From the NCBI GenBank assembly GCA_002697705.1, contig NZXL01000081.1, positions 2,671 to 11,085 of the forward strand: a DNA stretch of 8,415 bases, read 5' to 3'. Origin of the DNA: Methanobacteriota archaeon (GTDB lineage: Archaea; Thermoplasmatota; Poseidoniia; Poseidoniales; Poseidoniaceae). The position numbers and the translations under genes are program-made. The notes beneath the pieces are model-generated. The model was given only the letters and a program-made list of their open reading frames with translations. It made no database searches and was not told where the DNA came from. Below are positions 1 to 7,444 of this stretch, one piece after another; the stretch's first letter is position 1, and every line of letters starts with the position of its first letter.

Positions 1-485
1 AATCCTAATCTTGCCCTCATTCCTGCTGAATAAGTTCTAATTGGGTCATCAATAAAGTCTCTAATTCCTGAAAAATCAATGATATGTTCTTCCATATTAG
101 AGATCTCTTTTTGGGTAAAACCGTAAATGCTACCTGTTAAGTTGATATTTTCTCTACCAGTTAAATCCTGCTGGAATCCCGCACCAATTCCTGCCAATAA
201 TGTAGTTTTACCTCTAACTTTTATTGACCCATTATCGGGTGCATAAATTCCCGCTATCACCCTTAGTAATGTGCTTTTACCCGAACCATTTGGGCCCATT
301 ATTCCAACCACTTCACCTTTGTTGATTTTCAAATTTATATTATTCAAAGCCCTAAACATATGTTCTTTGCTTTTCTTTTTTCTAAATCTACCAGTAAGAA
401 ATTCACGAAGCATTCCTACTCCTTTCTTATTACGTGGATAATCTAAAGCCAGGTTTTCAATGATAATGGCGATATTATCTATCAT
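1..485 (-). CDS. ABC transporter ATP-binding protein, polysaccharide export (Wzt/TagH-like), 3' part missing
   Basis: Cytoplasmic ATPase that would power export of a lipid-linked polysaccharide through the permease encoded just upstream. Translating the minus strand from the ATG at 485-483 gives 161 full codons before the window edge. Visible motifs are a Walker A (GPNGSGKST, residues 64-72), a Q-loop region ([11 protein letters not shown], about 103-113), and the signature YSAGM (152-156) followed by RARLGF. The TGREN and YSAGMRARL stretches, and the basic insert of about 20 residues before the first beta strands, are typical of the Wzt/TagH/KpsT group rather than of nutrient importers. Walker B, the H-loop and any C-terminal carbohydrate-binding domain lie beyond the edge, so the full length (about 250 or more than 400 residues) is unknown. 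The start overlaps the permease stop in an ATGA, which implies translational coupling. Family assignment is firm; substrate is unknown. Confidence 0.93.
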   Translation of the reverse strand, partial: MIDNIAIIIENLALDYPRNKKGVGMLREFLTGRFRKKKSKEHMFRALNNINLKINKGEVVGIMGPNGSGKSTLLRVIAGIYAPDNGSIKVRGKTTLLAGIGAGFQQDLTGRENINLTGSIYGFTQKEISNMEEHIIDFSGIRDFIDDPIRTYSAGMRARLG

Positions 486-1369
486 AAATTCTTCACCGCC
501 TTTCTTTCATTTCTCATGAAATATATTGACCCCAACCAAAATAAAACAACTGTTGAACTTATAGTAAAAGCAAGATTTTCAACTGGTATATCGAGAGGTG
601 CTCCAGTAAAAGCAGAACGAATCATAGTAATGTAAGTGGCCATTGGATTAATCAATAAATAAATGCTTGCATATTCTTCTGGCACCCTGCCTCCTGTGAT
701 CATATCTAAAGGATAAAAAACCGGCGATAAGTAAAAACTAATTCTCAAGAATATTGTCACAATATGCTCAATGTCTCTAGCTTTAGTTTGTAAAATACTC
801 GTAATAAATGCGGCCCCCAATGCAAGCATAGAAATTAGTATAACTGCCACAGGCAGAAGAATTAACGTTCTAGTTGGTGCCAATTCATACTTTATTAACA
901 ACGGAATTATTACAAATAAACTCAACGAAATTTGGATTATTTGATAACCACTTTTTGAAAACAAAAATAATTCTCTTGGAAAGTATACTCTCTTAATTAG
1001 TGATGCATTTCTTTGTAATCCTGTAGTGCCTAAAGAAAGAGTCTTAGCGAATAAAGACCATGCTAGAATTCCGACTAAAATAGTAAGTGGTCTATATGGG
1101 TCAACATCATCTGATAATATAGCAAATAAAATGTAAAAGGTAATTGTCAAGGCCAAAGGTTCTAAAACAGACCATCCATATCCAATGAATGAATTATGAT
1201 ATCTGACCTTTAAATCCCTAAAAATAAAATGTTTTAGTAATTCTTTGTATTTTCTTAAATTACCATACATTTTGAAAGGTGCAGAAAAAAATGGAGTTTT
1301 GGCTTGCAATTCTAACACTGTATTATCGCTCTCCCCCATAACACGGTGTAGACTGAAGGTGTTCTTCAA
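482..1369 (-). CDS. ABC-2 type polysaccharide export permease (Wzm/TagG/RfbA-like)
   Basis: Integral membrane subunit that forms the channel for an undecaprenyl- or dolichyl-type lipid-linked glycan, paired with the ATPase downstream. The 295-residue length is normal for the family (about 260-290). Family landmarks are RDLKVRY (51-57) in the amphipathic entry helix, KRVYFPRE (126-133), and FYLSPVFYP (212-220) near the extracytoplasmic gate. About six hydrophobic segments are visible (roughly 66-86, 94-112, 141-160, 167-192, 203-222, 263-285). The start is uncertain: the longest frame opens with TTG at 1369-1367, with a weak AGGTTT just upstream. An ATG at 1339-1337 would shorten the protein by ten residues but has no ribosome binding site. 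An in-frame TAG just upstream of the TTG (1378-1376) bounds the choice. The stop overlaps the ATPase ATG by four bases. Confidence 0.92.
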   Translation of the reverse strand: MKNTFSLHRVMGESDNTVLELQAKTPFFSAPFKMYGNLRKYKELLKHFIFRDLKVRYHNSFIGYGWSVLEPLALTITFYILFAILSDDVDPYRPLTILVGILAWSLFAKTLSLGTTGLQRNASLIKRVYFPRELFLFSKSGYQIIQISLSLFVIIPLLIKYELAPTRTLILLPVAVILISMLALGAAFITSILQTKARDIEHIVTIFLRISFYLSPVFYPLDMITGGRVPEEYASIYLLINPMATYITMIRSAFTGAPLDIPVENLAFTISSTVVLFWLGSIYFMRNERKAVKNL

Positions 1370-1478
1370 TGAAACCTATGATTTGAAAATTTTCTATGCT
1401 TTATTTGACTGCTTAATAATTGCCAGTGAATAATAATTTACCGCTATATTGAATTGTAAGTGACTTGTCCTTTGTAGT
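1370..1478. promoter_or_regulatory. divergent intergenic region between export genes and the biosynthetic run
   Basis: This 109-base, very AT-rich gap separates the minus-strand export pair from the plus-strand genes, so it should carry promoters in both directions. The plus-strand promoter is listed separately. On the minus strand no convincing promoter is evident; an AT-rich stretch complementary to 1398-1408 lies about 30-40 bases upstream of the TTG and is only a weak TATA candidate. No structured RNA or inverted-repeat operator was seen. Confidence 0.55.
1420..1450 (+). promoter_or_regulatory. probable promoter of the nucleotide-sugar dehydrogenase gene
   Basis: TTGCCA at 1420-1425 is followed after 19 bases by TATATT at 1445-1450. 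Read as archaeal, the TATATT is a TATA box centred about 31 bases before the ATG at 1479, which would give a leaderless or nearly leaderless transcript. Read as bacterial, the two hexamers are -35 and -10 elements with a long spacer. The absence of a Shine-Dalgarno before 1479 favours the leaderless reading. The same arrangement recurs at 3661-3690. No expression data; inference from spacing only. Confidence 0.4.
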
Positions 1479-2840
1479 ATGGGGTATACTGATTTGTTTT
1501 CATCTAATGCTGAATCGGGAAACTTGACAGTTGGGATAATTGGCCTCGGTTATGTGGGTCTTCCAACAGCTATCGGGTTTCATGATGCTGGTTTTGAGGT
1601 ATGGGGAGTTGATATTTCTCAAAGAACTGTGGACATGGTTAAACGAGGAGAAAACCCTACAGGAGACCCTGATGTTGATGATATAATTCCAGCGCCTAAT
1701 AGTGAAAGATGGAATATTACCACATCTACTTCTGAGGCTGTTCCGCATTGTGATGTGGTTTTAGTGACTGTTCCAACTCCTATTACTGAAGACCTGAAAC
1801 CTGATTTAAGTTATGTTCAAAAAGCCGGTCGTGCAGTTTTTGAATCATTAGAAAGGCGCTCTCGTACAATTGTTGTGCTGGAATCTACAGTATATCCAGG
1901 GGTTACTGCACAAACTTGGATCCCCGAAGTTGAAGAACTGGGTTTAGAGATTGGCGTTGATGTAGAAATCGCTTATTGTCCTGAAAGATTCAATCCTGGA
2001 GATTCTGCACATGGTGTTAGACAAGTTGCTCGTGTAATCGGTTGTTCAAATCCGGAAGTCGGTGAAGCACTGGTATCACTATACAGTAAACTAACCACTG
2101 AAGATGTTCGCTATGTTGGAAAGTTAGAAGTGGCTGAGGCGGCTAAGGTAATCGAAAATGTTCAGCGTGACATTAACATCGCTTTAGTAAATGAACTGGC
2201 TAGAATATTCCCTGCACTTGATGTTGATGTCGAAGATGTCCTATCAGCAGCCGCTACAAAGTGGAATTTCCATAGATATACTCCAGGAGTTGGAGTAGGT
2301 GGGCATTGTATTCCTGTCGACCCGTATTACATGATTCAAAGAGCGGCTGATGTAGGAGTACCAGCAGGTTTGATTACAGCTGCAAGAGCAGTAAACCGCT
2401 CAATGCCAAGTCATGTTGCTGGTGTTCTAGGCGACTTGATGTGGAATGCTGGGGTACCAGCTAGTGAAGGAAAAGTTTTACTTTTAGGATGGTCATATAA
2501 GGCTGAAGTTGGAGACCCTAGAGAAACTCCTGCTGAGCCACTGGCTGAAACTTTAATCTCTAAAGGAATCAAAGTAGGAGCATGGGATCCACATTTGGAT
2601 GCGAATGATTTCCCTGATGATATTGATGTAGTAACAGATTTATCGCAGGCAAATGGATATGACATGGTTGTACTTGTGACTGCACACAAGGCTTGTCTTT
2701 CGATTGATTGGGAAGGTTTGGCAAATAGAATGCGAAACCCTATTCTTTATGATGGTCGTCGTGTACTTAATCTCAAAGATATCGCTTCAAAAGGTTGGAA
2801 AGTATATGCAATTGGAAAACCCTCTCACGTCATAGAATGA
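1479..2840 (+). CDS. UDP-N-acetyl-sugar 6-dehydrogenase (WecC/WbpA/TviB-like nucleotide-sugar dehydrogenase)
   Basis: Cytoplasmic NAD-dependent enzyme that oxidises C6 of a UDP-linked sugar, most likely UDP-GlcNAc or UDP-ManNAc, to the uronic acid in two steps. The 453 residues match family length. The N-terminal Rossmann domain has GLGYVG (22-27) and VDIS (44-47). VPTP (98-101), ESTVYPG (135-141) and CPERFNPGD (167-175) follow. The linker helix AAKVIENVQRDINIALVNE (221-239) supplies Lys223 and Asn227. The catalytic cysteine is Cys277 in GVGGHCIPVDPYY (272-284). The C-terminal nucleotide-binding domain starts near LLLGWSYKAEVGDPRETPA (334-352). All expected catalytic residues are present, so it should be active. 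The exact sugar cannot be told from motifs; UDP-glucose is less likely. It starts the plus-strand run and ends 33 bases before the next gene. Sampled lines are about 43-52% GC, clearly higher than the following gene. Confidence 0.94.
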   Translation: MGYTDLFSSNAESGNLTVGIIGLGYVGLPTAIGFHDAGFEVWGVDISQRTVDMVKRGENPTGDPDVDDIIPAPNSERWNITTSTSEAVPHCDVVLVTVPTPITEDLKPDLSYVQKAGRAVFESLERRSRTIVVLESTVYPGVTAQTWIPEVEELGLEIGVDVEIAYCPERFNPGDSAHGVRQVARVIGCSNPEVGEALVSLYSKLTTEDVRYVGKLEVAEAAKVIENVQRDINIALVNELARIFPALDVDVEDVLSAAATKWNFHRYTPGVGVGGHCIPVDPYYMIQRAADVGVPAGLITAARAVNRSMPSHVAGVLGDLMWNAGVPASEGKVLLLGWSYKAEVGDPRETPAEPLAETLISKGIKVGAWDPHLDANDFPDDIDVVTDLSQANGYDMVVLVTAHKACLSIDWEGLANRMRNPILYDGRRVLNLKDIASKGWKVYAIGKPSHVIE

Positions 2841-2860
2841 TTTGTTTGAATTTAACTAAA

Positions 2861-2876
2861 TGGAGGTTTTTTATTG
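2861..2876 (+). promoter_or_regulatory. strong ribosome binding site deciding a TTG start
   Basis: TGGAGGT at 2861-2867 stands six bases before the TTG at 2874. It is the best Shine-Dalgarno in the window and justifies the TTG start of the hydrolase gene. Confidence 0.75.
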
Positions 2877-3641
2877 GAACATTTGGGATTGGAATGGCAA
2901 AATGATGAGAACGTTCATTTTGTAATTGATTCTAAAAAACGTAAGATGTGGTTCAGACTAGATGTTGCTAAGATTAATGCAAGGAAAGCACCAATTATGC
3001 TGGTATTACATGGCGTAGGACATGTTAGTAGACCCTCCTTTTATGCTGAAAAATATTGGAACACTATAAAACCAATTGATTCTTTTGGACATGAACAAAA
3101 AGGCTCTTGGTGGCTTGGTGAAAATAATGAATTTTTCACATCTAATCTATTATTTTTAGTAGTCGAAAAAAGTAAAGAAATGATAAATTCATTGAACGAT
3201 TCTAAATTATTCATTTATGGTTCAAGTATGGGCGGATATGGTGCAATTTTACATGGCAGTAGATTGGGCGCTACCGCTATTTATGCTAATGTACCTCAAG
3301 TAAAATTATTAGGTTCAACATATAGTGAAAATGGAATGAAACCACATTTTGAAGCTATATTAGGAAAAAATGAAGAAAGTAAGTATAATGATTTAACAAA
3401 ATACTTAGATACAATCGAAAAAAATCATCCCCTCTATTTTATTTGTGAGAATAGATTTAGTTCAACAACAAATTATCTTAATGAACATGCATTATATCTT
3501 ATTGATTGGTTTCTAAAAAATAATATAAATTATCATTTAGAAATAATTCCTACAAGAGGACATAATAAGAATAGAGGCATTAGGGAAGTTCGTGATATGT
3601 TTGAAAAATATTGTTTAGATGATAATTGGAATGAGGATTAG
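2874..3641 (+). CDS. alpha/beta-hydrolase-fold esterase or acyltransferase of a polysaccharide locus
   Basis: Serine hydrolase-fold protein of 255 residues with no signal peptide or membrane segment, so probably cytoplasmic. The nucleophile elbow is GSSMGGYGA (116-124), with Ser118 as nucleophile in G-x-S-x-G. LHGVGH (45-50) fits the oxyanion-hole loop after the first central strand. His230 in RGHNKN is the likely catalytic histidine. The acid is probably in the CENRF segment (191-195, Glu192), but this is less certain. The elbow and the PQ after it (141-142) resemble hydrolase-like proteins found in capsule and glycoprotein loci, including Asp2-type acetyltransferases, so it may add or remove an acyl group on a sugar (inference). 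The start is the TTG at 2874 because of the strong Shine-Dalgarno. Sampled lines are only about 18-30% GC, far below the dehydrogenase before it. Fold is sure; reaction is not. Confidence 0.82.
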   Translation: MEHLGLEWQNDENVHFVIDSKKRKMWFRLDVAKINARKAPIMLVLHGVGHVSRPSFYAEKYWNTIKPIDSFGHEQKGSWWLGENNEFFTSNLLFLVVEKSKEMINSLNDSKLFIYGSSMGGYGAILHGSRLGATAIYANVPQVKLLGSTYSENGMKPHFEAILGKNEESKYNDLTKYLDTIEKNHPLYFICENRFSSTTNYLNEHALYLIDWFLKNNINYHLEIIPTRGHNKNRGIREVRDMFEKYCLDDNWNED

Positions 3642-3660
3642 ATTCTCAAAATTAAATCAT

Positions 3661-3690
3661 TTGCCAAATATCTCCACATCAATATATAAA
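3661..3690 (+). promoter_or_regulatory. probable promoter of the SGNH-fusion / MBOAT operon
   Basis: TTGCCA (3661-3666) is followed after 18 bases by TATAAA (3685-3690) inside the longer AT block AATATATAAA. Read as archaeal, the TATA box lies about 25 bases before the GTG at 3712, the spacing of a leaderless transcript. Read as bacterial, it is a plausible -35/-10 pair with a start near 3697. It sits in the only gap in the plus-strand run long enough (70 bases) to suggest an internal promoter, apart from the gap after the MBOAT gene. Confidence 0.5.
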
Positions 3691-3711
3691 TCGTGAATTA
3701 TTAGAAGATAT

Positions 3712-5886
3712 GTGAAAACTGAAGCAGACCATGCAAAAAAGACTCATTTATTACCCTCTTTGATGGTAACTGTGGTAGTTTTTTTCTTTCTTTCTAACTC
3801 TGTTCTATCTTTAGTGAATGATTCTCTAATGAGAGATGGTTCAATGCTTACTGGGACGAGATATACCATTACTAAAGATGCCTTAATTACAATTGGTGAA
3901 GATAATACAAATTCTGTCATTGGAACTGGTTCTTCACAGATGTTTAAGGGTCTAGACGGGGGGTGCGTAGGTGATTTACTTTTTAATGAGGCAAATGTCT
4001 ATAATATTGCTCAGCCTTCATCAAGACCATACACGGACATGTTACATATTCCAAGAATTATTGATTCAAGCCCTGAAATTGTACTAATTGAAATCGCTCC
4101 AAATTTACTTATGAATACCTCTAAATCATCGGAAGAGTATGTAGAATTAAGATTCAAATTAGATTCCATGAATCAAGACGCTCTAGATATTGGAGGATGG
4201 GTAGATGTCATAGATCCCGAACATAAAGAATGGATTGCACTAGATGCGTATGATAGAATGAAGTTTAAGCAAGAATATTTTCCAAGTGCTATTGAAGAAA
4301 GATTAAAACGACTTTTTTACAACGAAACTACTGCAAGAGAAACTGGAGCATATGGCTGGATACCCGATAAATCATCTTCTGATTGGGAAAACTATCTGCA
4401 GACGCCCATTTTTCCTGCAGATAGATACGGTTTTGACGGTGACACCACTGAAGAAAGGGAAACTTATAATGAAACACAAATGAGTAAAACTGGCAATTAC
4501 AAACCCTCATATTACGGCTCTCAATCACATCTTGCACTAGACTATCAAATTTCGACTTTACTGGAAAATGAAATAAAAGTCATAATTGTCACTCCTCCTT
4601 ACCACCCTATGTCTATGACTTATGTTTCTGATGGAAAATGGGATGGGTTAAATCAAACATTAGAATACTATGGTGAATGGCCTGGCGTCACGATTTTTGA
4701 TCAAACTTGGGAAACAGGATGGCAAGATCAACACTTTTATGATCGTAATCATCTAGATGATGAAGGAAGGCTAGAATTTTGTAACAGGATTGCTCCCGTA
4801 ATCGATCAAGTATTGAATAAAAGTGGGGAAAAAATTAATTTTGATCGTTCAATAATAGAAAATACTCCAACTCAAGATGAAAAAATTATTCACCAGGAAA
4901 TAATGGAAGTCCCAAAATTACTAGTCATTAGTGTAAATGTTGAAGCTGGGTCTAAGTGCGCTAATTTAGATAGTGACGAAGGAGTAAGTGAACATGTTTC
5001 AAGATGCATGTGGGGCGTTTTTGGGGATGAAAGAGCTGGCATAAAAGAAATGATGGACGCTGCCGATGATGTAGGTGTTAAGATCTCATTTTTTGTAGAT
5101 GTACTAGAATTCTATTCCTATAGTACTGAAATTATTGATGTAATGCAATATATTGATTCGAGAGGCCATGACGTCCAAATGCGTATGTATCCTTCGATGG
5201 TAAATTCTTCCAGTTGGAGTGAGATTTTGATCAGTGAAAGTTGGATCGAAAGCGGAGCTGTTAAAGATAATTATATGTCTTGTTGGACCCAAGAAACTGC
5301 TGATTATTGGTTTACCAAATCTATGGAAATCTTTGATTTGGCAGGCATTGATAAACCTATAGCATTTAGGGCTGGAGCATACAGATATTGTGATACAATT
5401 ATTGTTTCAATGGCCAAACACGGTTTGACACAATCATATAACTATAATCTTTTTACTTCGACACAAAATTTTTCTTATGGCTATGTTCAAAATTTTGAAT
5501 GGGAAAATGGTGTGATGGAATTTCCTGTAAGTTATGTTGTAGATGAGAATGGTGAAATTATTGTATATTCAAGAATAGATGAATCTGTATATGAACAAGA
5601 ATGGCCAATTAGTGAAACCTTCGAACGATTTTTTTCAAATCAGCAAGATACTAGAGTGATGACGATGGTTCTATACAGTTTTTCATTCTTATCAAAAAAT
5701 GAAAGTAATTATTTTTATTTAGAGGATTATTCTAAGTTAGATTTATTTACTCAATTTCTGAAAGTTTTACCTAGTGATTATAAAGTTGTTTCAGTTACTG
5801 AATTACAAGAATATATTGATCAAGGTATCATTAAAAGTGAATTTAAACTACCATTAGACAGTATTAGTAATGAGTGCCATAAATAA
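3712..5886 (+). CDS. membrane-anchored SGNH acyltransferase/esterase fused to a degenerate NodB-like deacetylase domain
   Basis: Two-domain protein of 724 residues. A hydrophobic segment (about 13-35) after a short N-terminus acts as a signal anchor, placing the rest outside the membrane. The first domain (about 55-370) is an SGNH fold related to DltD/AlgJ/AlgX: GTGSSQM (71-77) with Ser75 as likely nucleophile, IEIAPN (126-131) as the oxyanion Asn block, and DRNH (344-347) giving the Asp-His pair. The second domain (about 400-700) resembles polysaccharide deacetylases: SVNVEA (407-412), RGHDVQ (484-489), FRAGAYRYCDT (552-561), and MEFPVS (602-607). Its catalytic Asp position is Asn409, and the two metal His positions read Arg491 and Tyr493, so deacetylation is unlikely. 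The GTG start at 3712 has only a weak AGAAG upstream, but a TATA-like box 25 bases away. The MBOAT gene follows after 14 bases, the usual partnership for O-acylation of surface glycans. Confidence 0.8.
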   Translation: MKTEADHAKKTHLLPSLMVTVVVFFFLSNSVLSLVNDSLMRDGSMLTGTRYTITKDALITIGEDNTNSVIGTGSSQMFKGLDGGCVGDLLFNEANVYNIAQPSSRPYTDMLHIPRIIDSSPEIVLIEIAPNLLMNTSKSSEEYVELRFKLDSMNQDALDIGGWVDVIDPEHKEWIALDAYDRMKFKQEYFPSAIEERLKRLFYNETTARETGAYGWIPDKSSSDWENYLQTPIFPADRYGFDGDTTEERETYNETQMSKTGNYKPSYYGSQSHLALDYQISTLLENEIKVIIVTPPYHPMSMTYVSDGKWDGLNQTLEYYGEWPGVTIFDQTWETGWQDQHFYDRNHLDDEGRLEFCNRIAPVIDQVLNKSGEKINFDRSIIENTPTQDEKIIHQEIMEVPKLLVISVNVEAGSKCANLDSDEGVSEHVSRCMWGVFGDERAGIKEMMDAADDVGVKISFFVDVLEFYSYSTEIIDVMQYIDSRGHDVQMRMYPSMVNSSSWSEILISESWIESGAVKDNYMSCWTQETADYWFTKSMEIFDLAGIDKPIAFRAGAYRYCDTIIVSMAKHGLTQSYNYNLFTSTQNFSYGYVQNFEWENGVMEFPVSYVVDENGEIIVYSRIDESVYEQEWPISETFERFFSNQQDTRVMTMVLYSFSFLSKNESNYFYLEDYSKLDLFTQFLKVLPSDYKVVSVTELQEYIDQGIIKSEFKLPLDSISNECHK

Positions 5887-5891
5887 AATTT

Positions 5892-5897
5892 GGTGAT
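5892..5897 (+). promoter_or_regulatory. ribosome binding site of the MBOAT gene
   Basis: GGTGAT sits three bases before the ATG at 5901. It pairs with the 3' side of the anti-Shine-Dalgarno and fixes this start. A similar GGTG occurs before the ATG at 7634. Confidence 0.6.
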
Positions 5898-5900
5898 TAT

Positions 5901-7355
5901 ATGGATTTCGTAACACTAGATTATTACAAAATTTTTCTACCCTTGGTAGTAATATTAGTTCTTTTAATTGGAAGACAGCGCCGAGATATTCAAGTCTTAC
6001 TAATGCTAGCAATGAGTTATATTTTCTTTTGGTTAGCATCTGGTTGGCACATATTACTACTACTAACATCCACGATTATTGATTGGACTGCTGGTAAGAA
6101 AATTCACAATACTGACAATCAAAAAGTCCGAAAAAGATGGTTGATTGGTAGTTTAACAATAAACCTAGGGATTTTAGCTATTTTCAAATATTTAGATTTC
6201 CTAATCGAATCATTGAATTTTGTTAGTCTACGATTTACTGGAGCACCAGAACTAGATTCTTTTGGTCTATTATTACCTGTTGGAATTTCATTTTATACAT
6301 TCCAGACTATGTCTTATACAATTGATATTTACAGAAAGAAACATGACCCATATGCCAGGTTTATCGATTTCGCTTGTTATGCTGCTTTTTTCCCACAGCT
6401 AGTAGCAGGGCCAATTGTAAGGTCTCAGCATTTCCTAGAACAGATTAAGTCTCCAGTAAAGTGTAATTCCTATAGATTTAGGATAGGGCTAACTTTGATA
6501 ATGTATGGGTTGGTTAAGAAATTAGTAATAGCGGATAATGTCGCAATACATGTCAATTCGATATTTATTGACGGTGCACCTTTGGACAATATTGGACTGG
6601 TGTGGTGGGGGGCATTATGTTTTGGAATTCAGATTTATTGTGATTTTTCAGCTTATACTGATATTGCGCTTGGTTCAGCACACTTGATTGGGATTGACTT
6701 GCCAGAAAATTTCGAATCTCCATACACATCTAAATCGCCTCAAGAATTCTGGCGACGATGGCATATTTCACTCTCCACATGGCTAAGAGATTACCTGTAT
6801 ATACCGCTGGGAGGAAGTAGGGGGGGTACACGGGTTCTCATATTTTCACTCATGGGGACTATGCTACTTGGAGGACTTTGGCATGGCGCATCATGGAATT
6901 TCGTTCTATGGGGTGCTATGCACGGTTTACTACTACTATCTCATAGATTCATAATTAAATTTAATATCATAAACAAGACTTTTGAAATCGCTCCAAAAAC
7001 TATGATTTTTGTCAGTTGGATTATTACGCAATATTTTATCTTCATGACTTGGTTGGTATTTAGAGTAGAAGATACTTCAATGTTATTAAGATCTTTAAAG
7101 ACATTTATCGGTTATGATTCGCATTGGGACAAATTAGAGTTCCAAGAATCTCTACCTGAGATTAAACTCATGACTTTTGGTTTAGTAATAATATTTGTTT
7201 TAATGCATGGCATAAGCAGAAAAATCGGTGGATTCAAAAATTGGATAGGGAGACAAAACTCCTTTATTTGGGGAATCTGCTGTGGTTTTCTACTAACTGC
7301 TATTTTCTTATTTAGACCGGCAGAAACTGTTGATTTCATTTACTTTAGATTTTGA
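5901..7355 (+). CDS. MBOAT-family membrane O-acyltransferase (AlgI-like)
   Basis: Polytopic membrane protein of 484 residues, the usual AlgI length, that passes an acyl group (often acetyl) from a cytoplasmic donor across the membrane for transfer to an extracytoplasmic glycan. Family motifs in order: LPVGISFYTFQTMSYTIDIY (125-144), FFPQLVAGPIVR (163-174), YCDFSAYTDIALGSA (246-260), FWRRWHISLSTWLRDYLYIP (283-302), and GGLWHGASWNFVLWGAMHG (324-342). His328 in GLWHGASW is the expected catalytic histidine and His288 in RRWH is the second conserved one. The C-terminus FIYFRF matches the typical AlgI ending. Multiple hydrophobic helices run throughout. All key residues are present. The SGNH-fusion gene 14 bases upstream is the natural partner, as with DltB/DltD, AlgI/AlgJ or PatA/PatB. 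Acyl group and acceptor are unknown. Confidence 0.95.
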   Translation: MDFVTLDYYKIFLPLVVILVLLIGRQRRDIQVLLMLAMSYIFFWLASGWHILLLLTSTIIDWTAGKKIHNTDNQKVRKRWLIGSLTINLGILAIFKYLDFLIESLNFVSLRFTGAPELDSFGLLLPVGISFYTFQTMSYTIDIYRKKHDPYARFIDFACYAAFFPQLVAGPIVRSQHFLEQIKSPVKCNSYRFRIGLTLIMYGLVKKLVIADNVAIHVNSIFIDGAPLDNIGLVWWGALCFGIQIYCDFSAYTDIALGSAHLIGIDLPENFESPYTSKSPQEFWRRWHISLSTWLRDYLYIPLGGSRGGTRVLIFSLMGTMLLGGLWHGASWNFVLWGAMHGLLLLSHRFIIKFNIINKTFEIAPKTMIFVSWIITQYFIFMTWLVFRVEDTSMLLRSLKTFIGYDSHWDKLEFQESLPEIKLMTFGLVIIFVLMHGISRKIGGFKNWIGRQNSFIWGICCGFLLTAIFLFRPAETVDFIYFRF

Positions 7356-7444
7356 ACAATAGTTGATAAAAGTACATTTTCAGTAAAATGACGGGGAAAC
7401 TCTCATTAAACAATTAATCTAAAAAAAATCATGGAGTTCATAAT
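7356..7444 (+). other. short intergenic gap after the MBOAT gene
   Basis: 89 bases, AT-rich. It holds a small perfect inverted repeat (CATTTT CAGT AAAATG, 7375-7390) without a following T-run, and an A-rich block (7421-7428) that could be part of a weak promoter. The Shine-Dalgarno for the small gene that follows lies at 7433-7436. No convincing terminator. Confidence 0.4.

Noticed and set aside
1245..1433. A 62-codon plus-strand open frame across the permease start and intergenic region
   Set aside because: It is antisense to the well-supported permease N-terminus, has no ribosome binding site and no recognisable protein features.
1500..2689. Minus-strand open frames inside the dehydrogenase gene (1500-1748 and 2411-2689)
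   Set aside because: They are antisense shadows of a gene with complete family motifs; their translations have no domain-like features.
4908..5200. The deacetylase-domain substitutions as a sign of a frameshift or pseudogene
   Set aside because: The reading frame is open over 724 codons, flanking motifs are in frame, and the changes are isolated single codons, so a maintained variant domain fits better than decay.
3712..5886. Eight N-x-S/T sequons in the SGNH-fusion protein as evidence of N-glycosylation
   Set aside because: With the Asn, Ser and Thr content of this protein about five or six are expected by chance, so the number is not informative.
4328..6069. Minus-strand open frames inside the fusion and MBOAT genes (4328-4537, 5104-5292, 5854-6069)
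   Set aside because: All oppose strongly supported coding sequence and show no recognisable motif or start signal.
7375..7390. Inverted repeat CATTTT-CAGT-AAAATG after the MBOAT stop as a terminator
   Set aside because: Only six AT-rich pairs and no T-run after it (followed by ACGGGGAAAC), so it is weak as an intrinsic terminator and could arise by chance in this composition.
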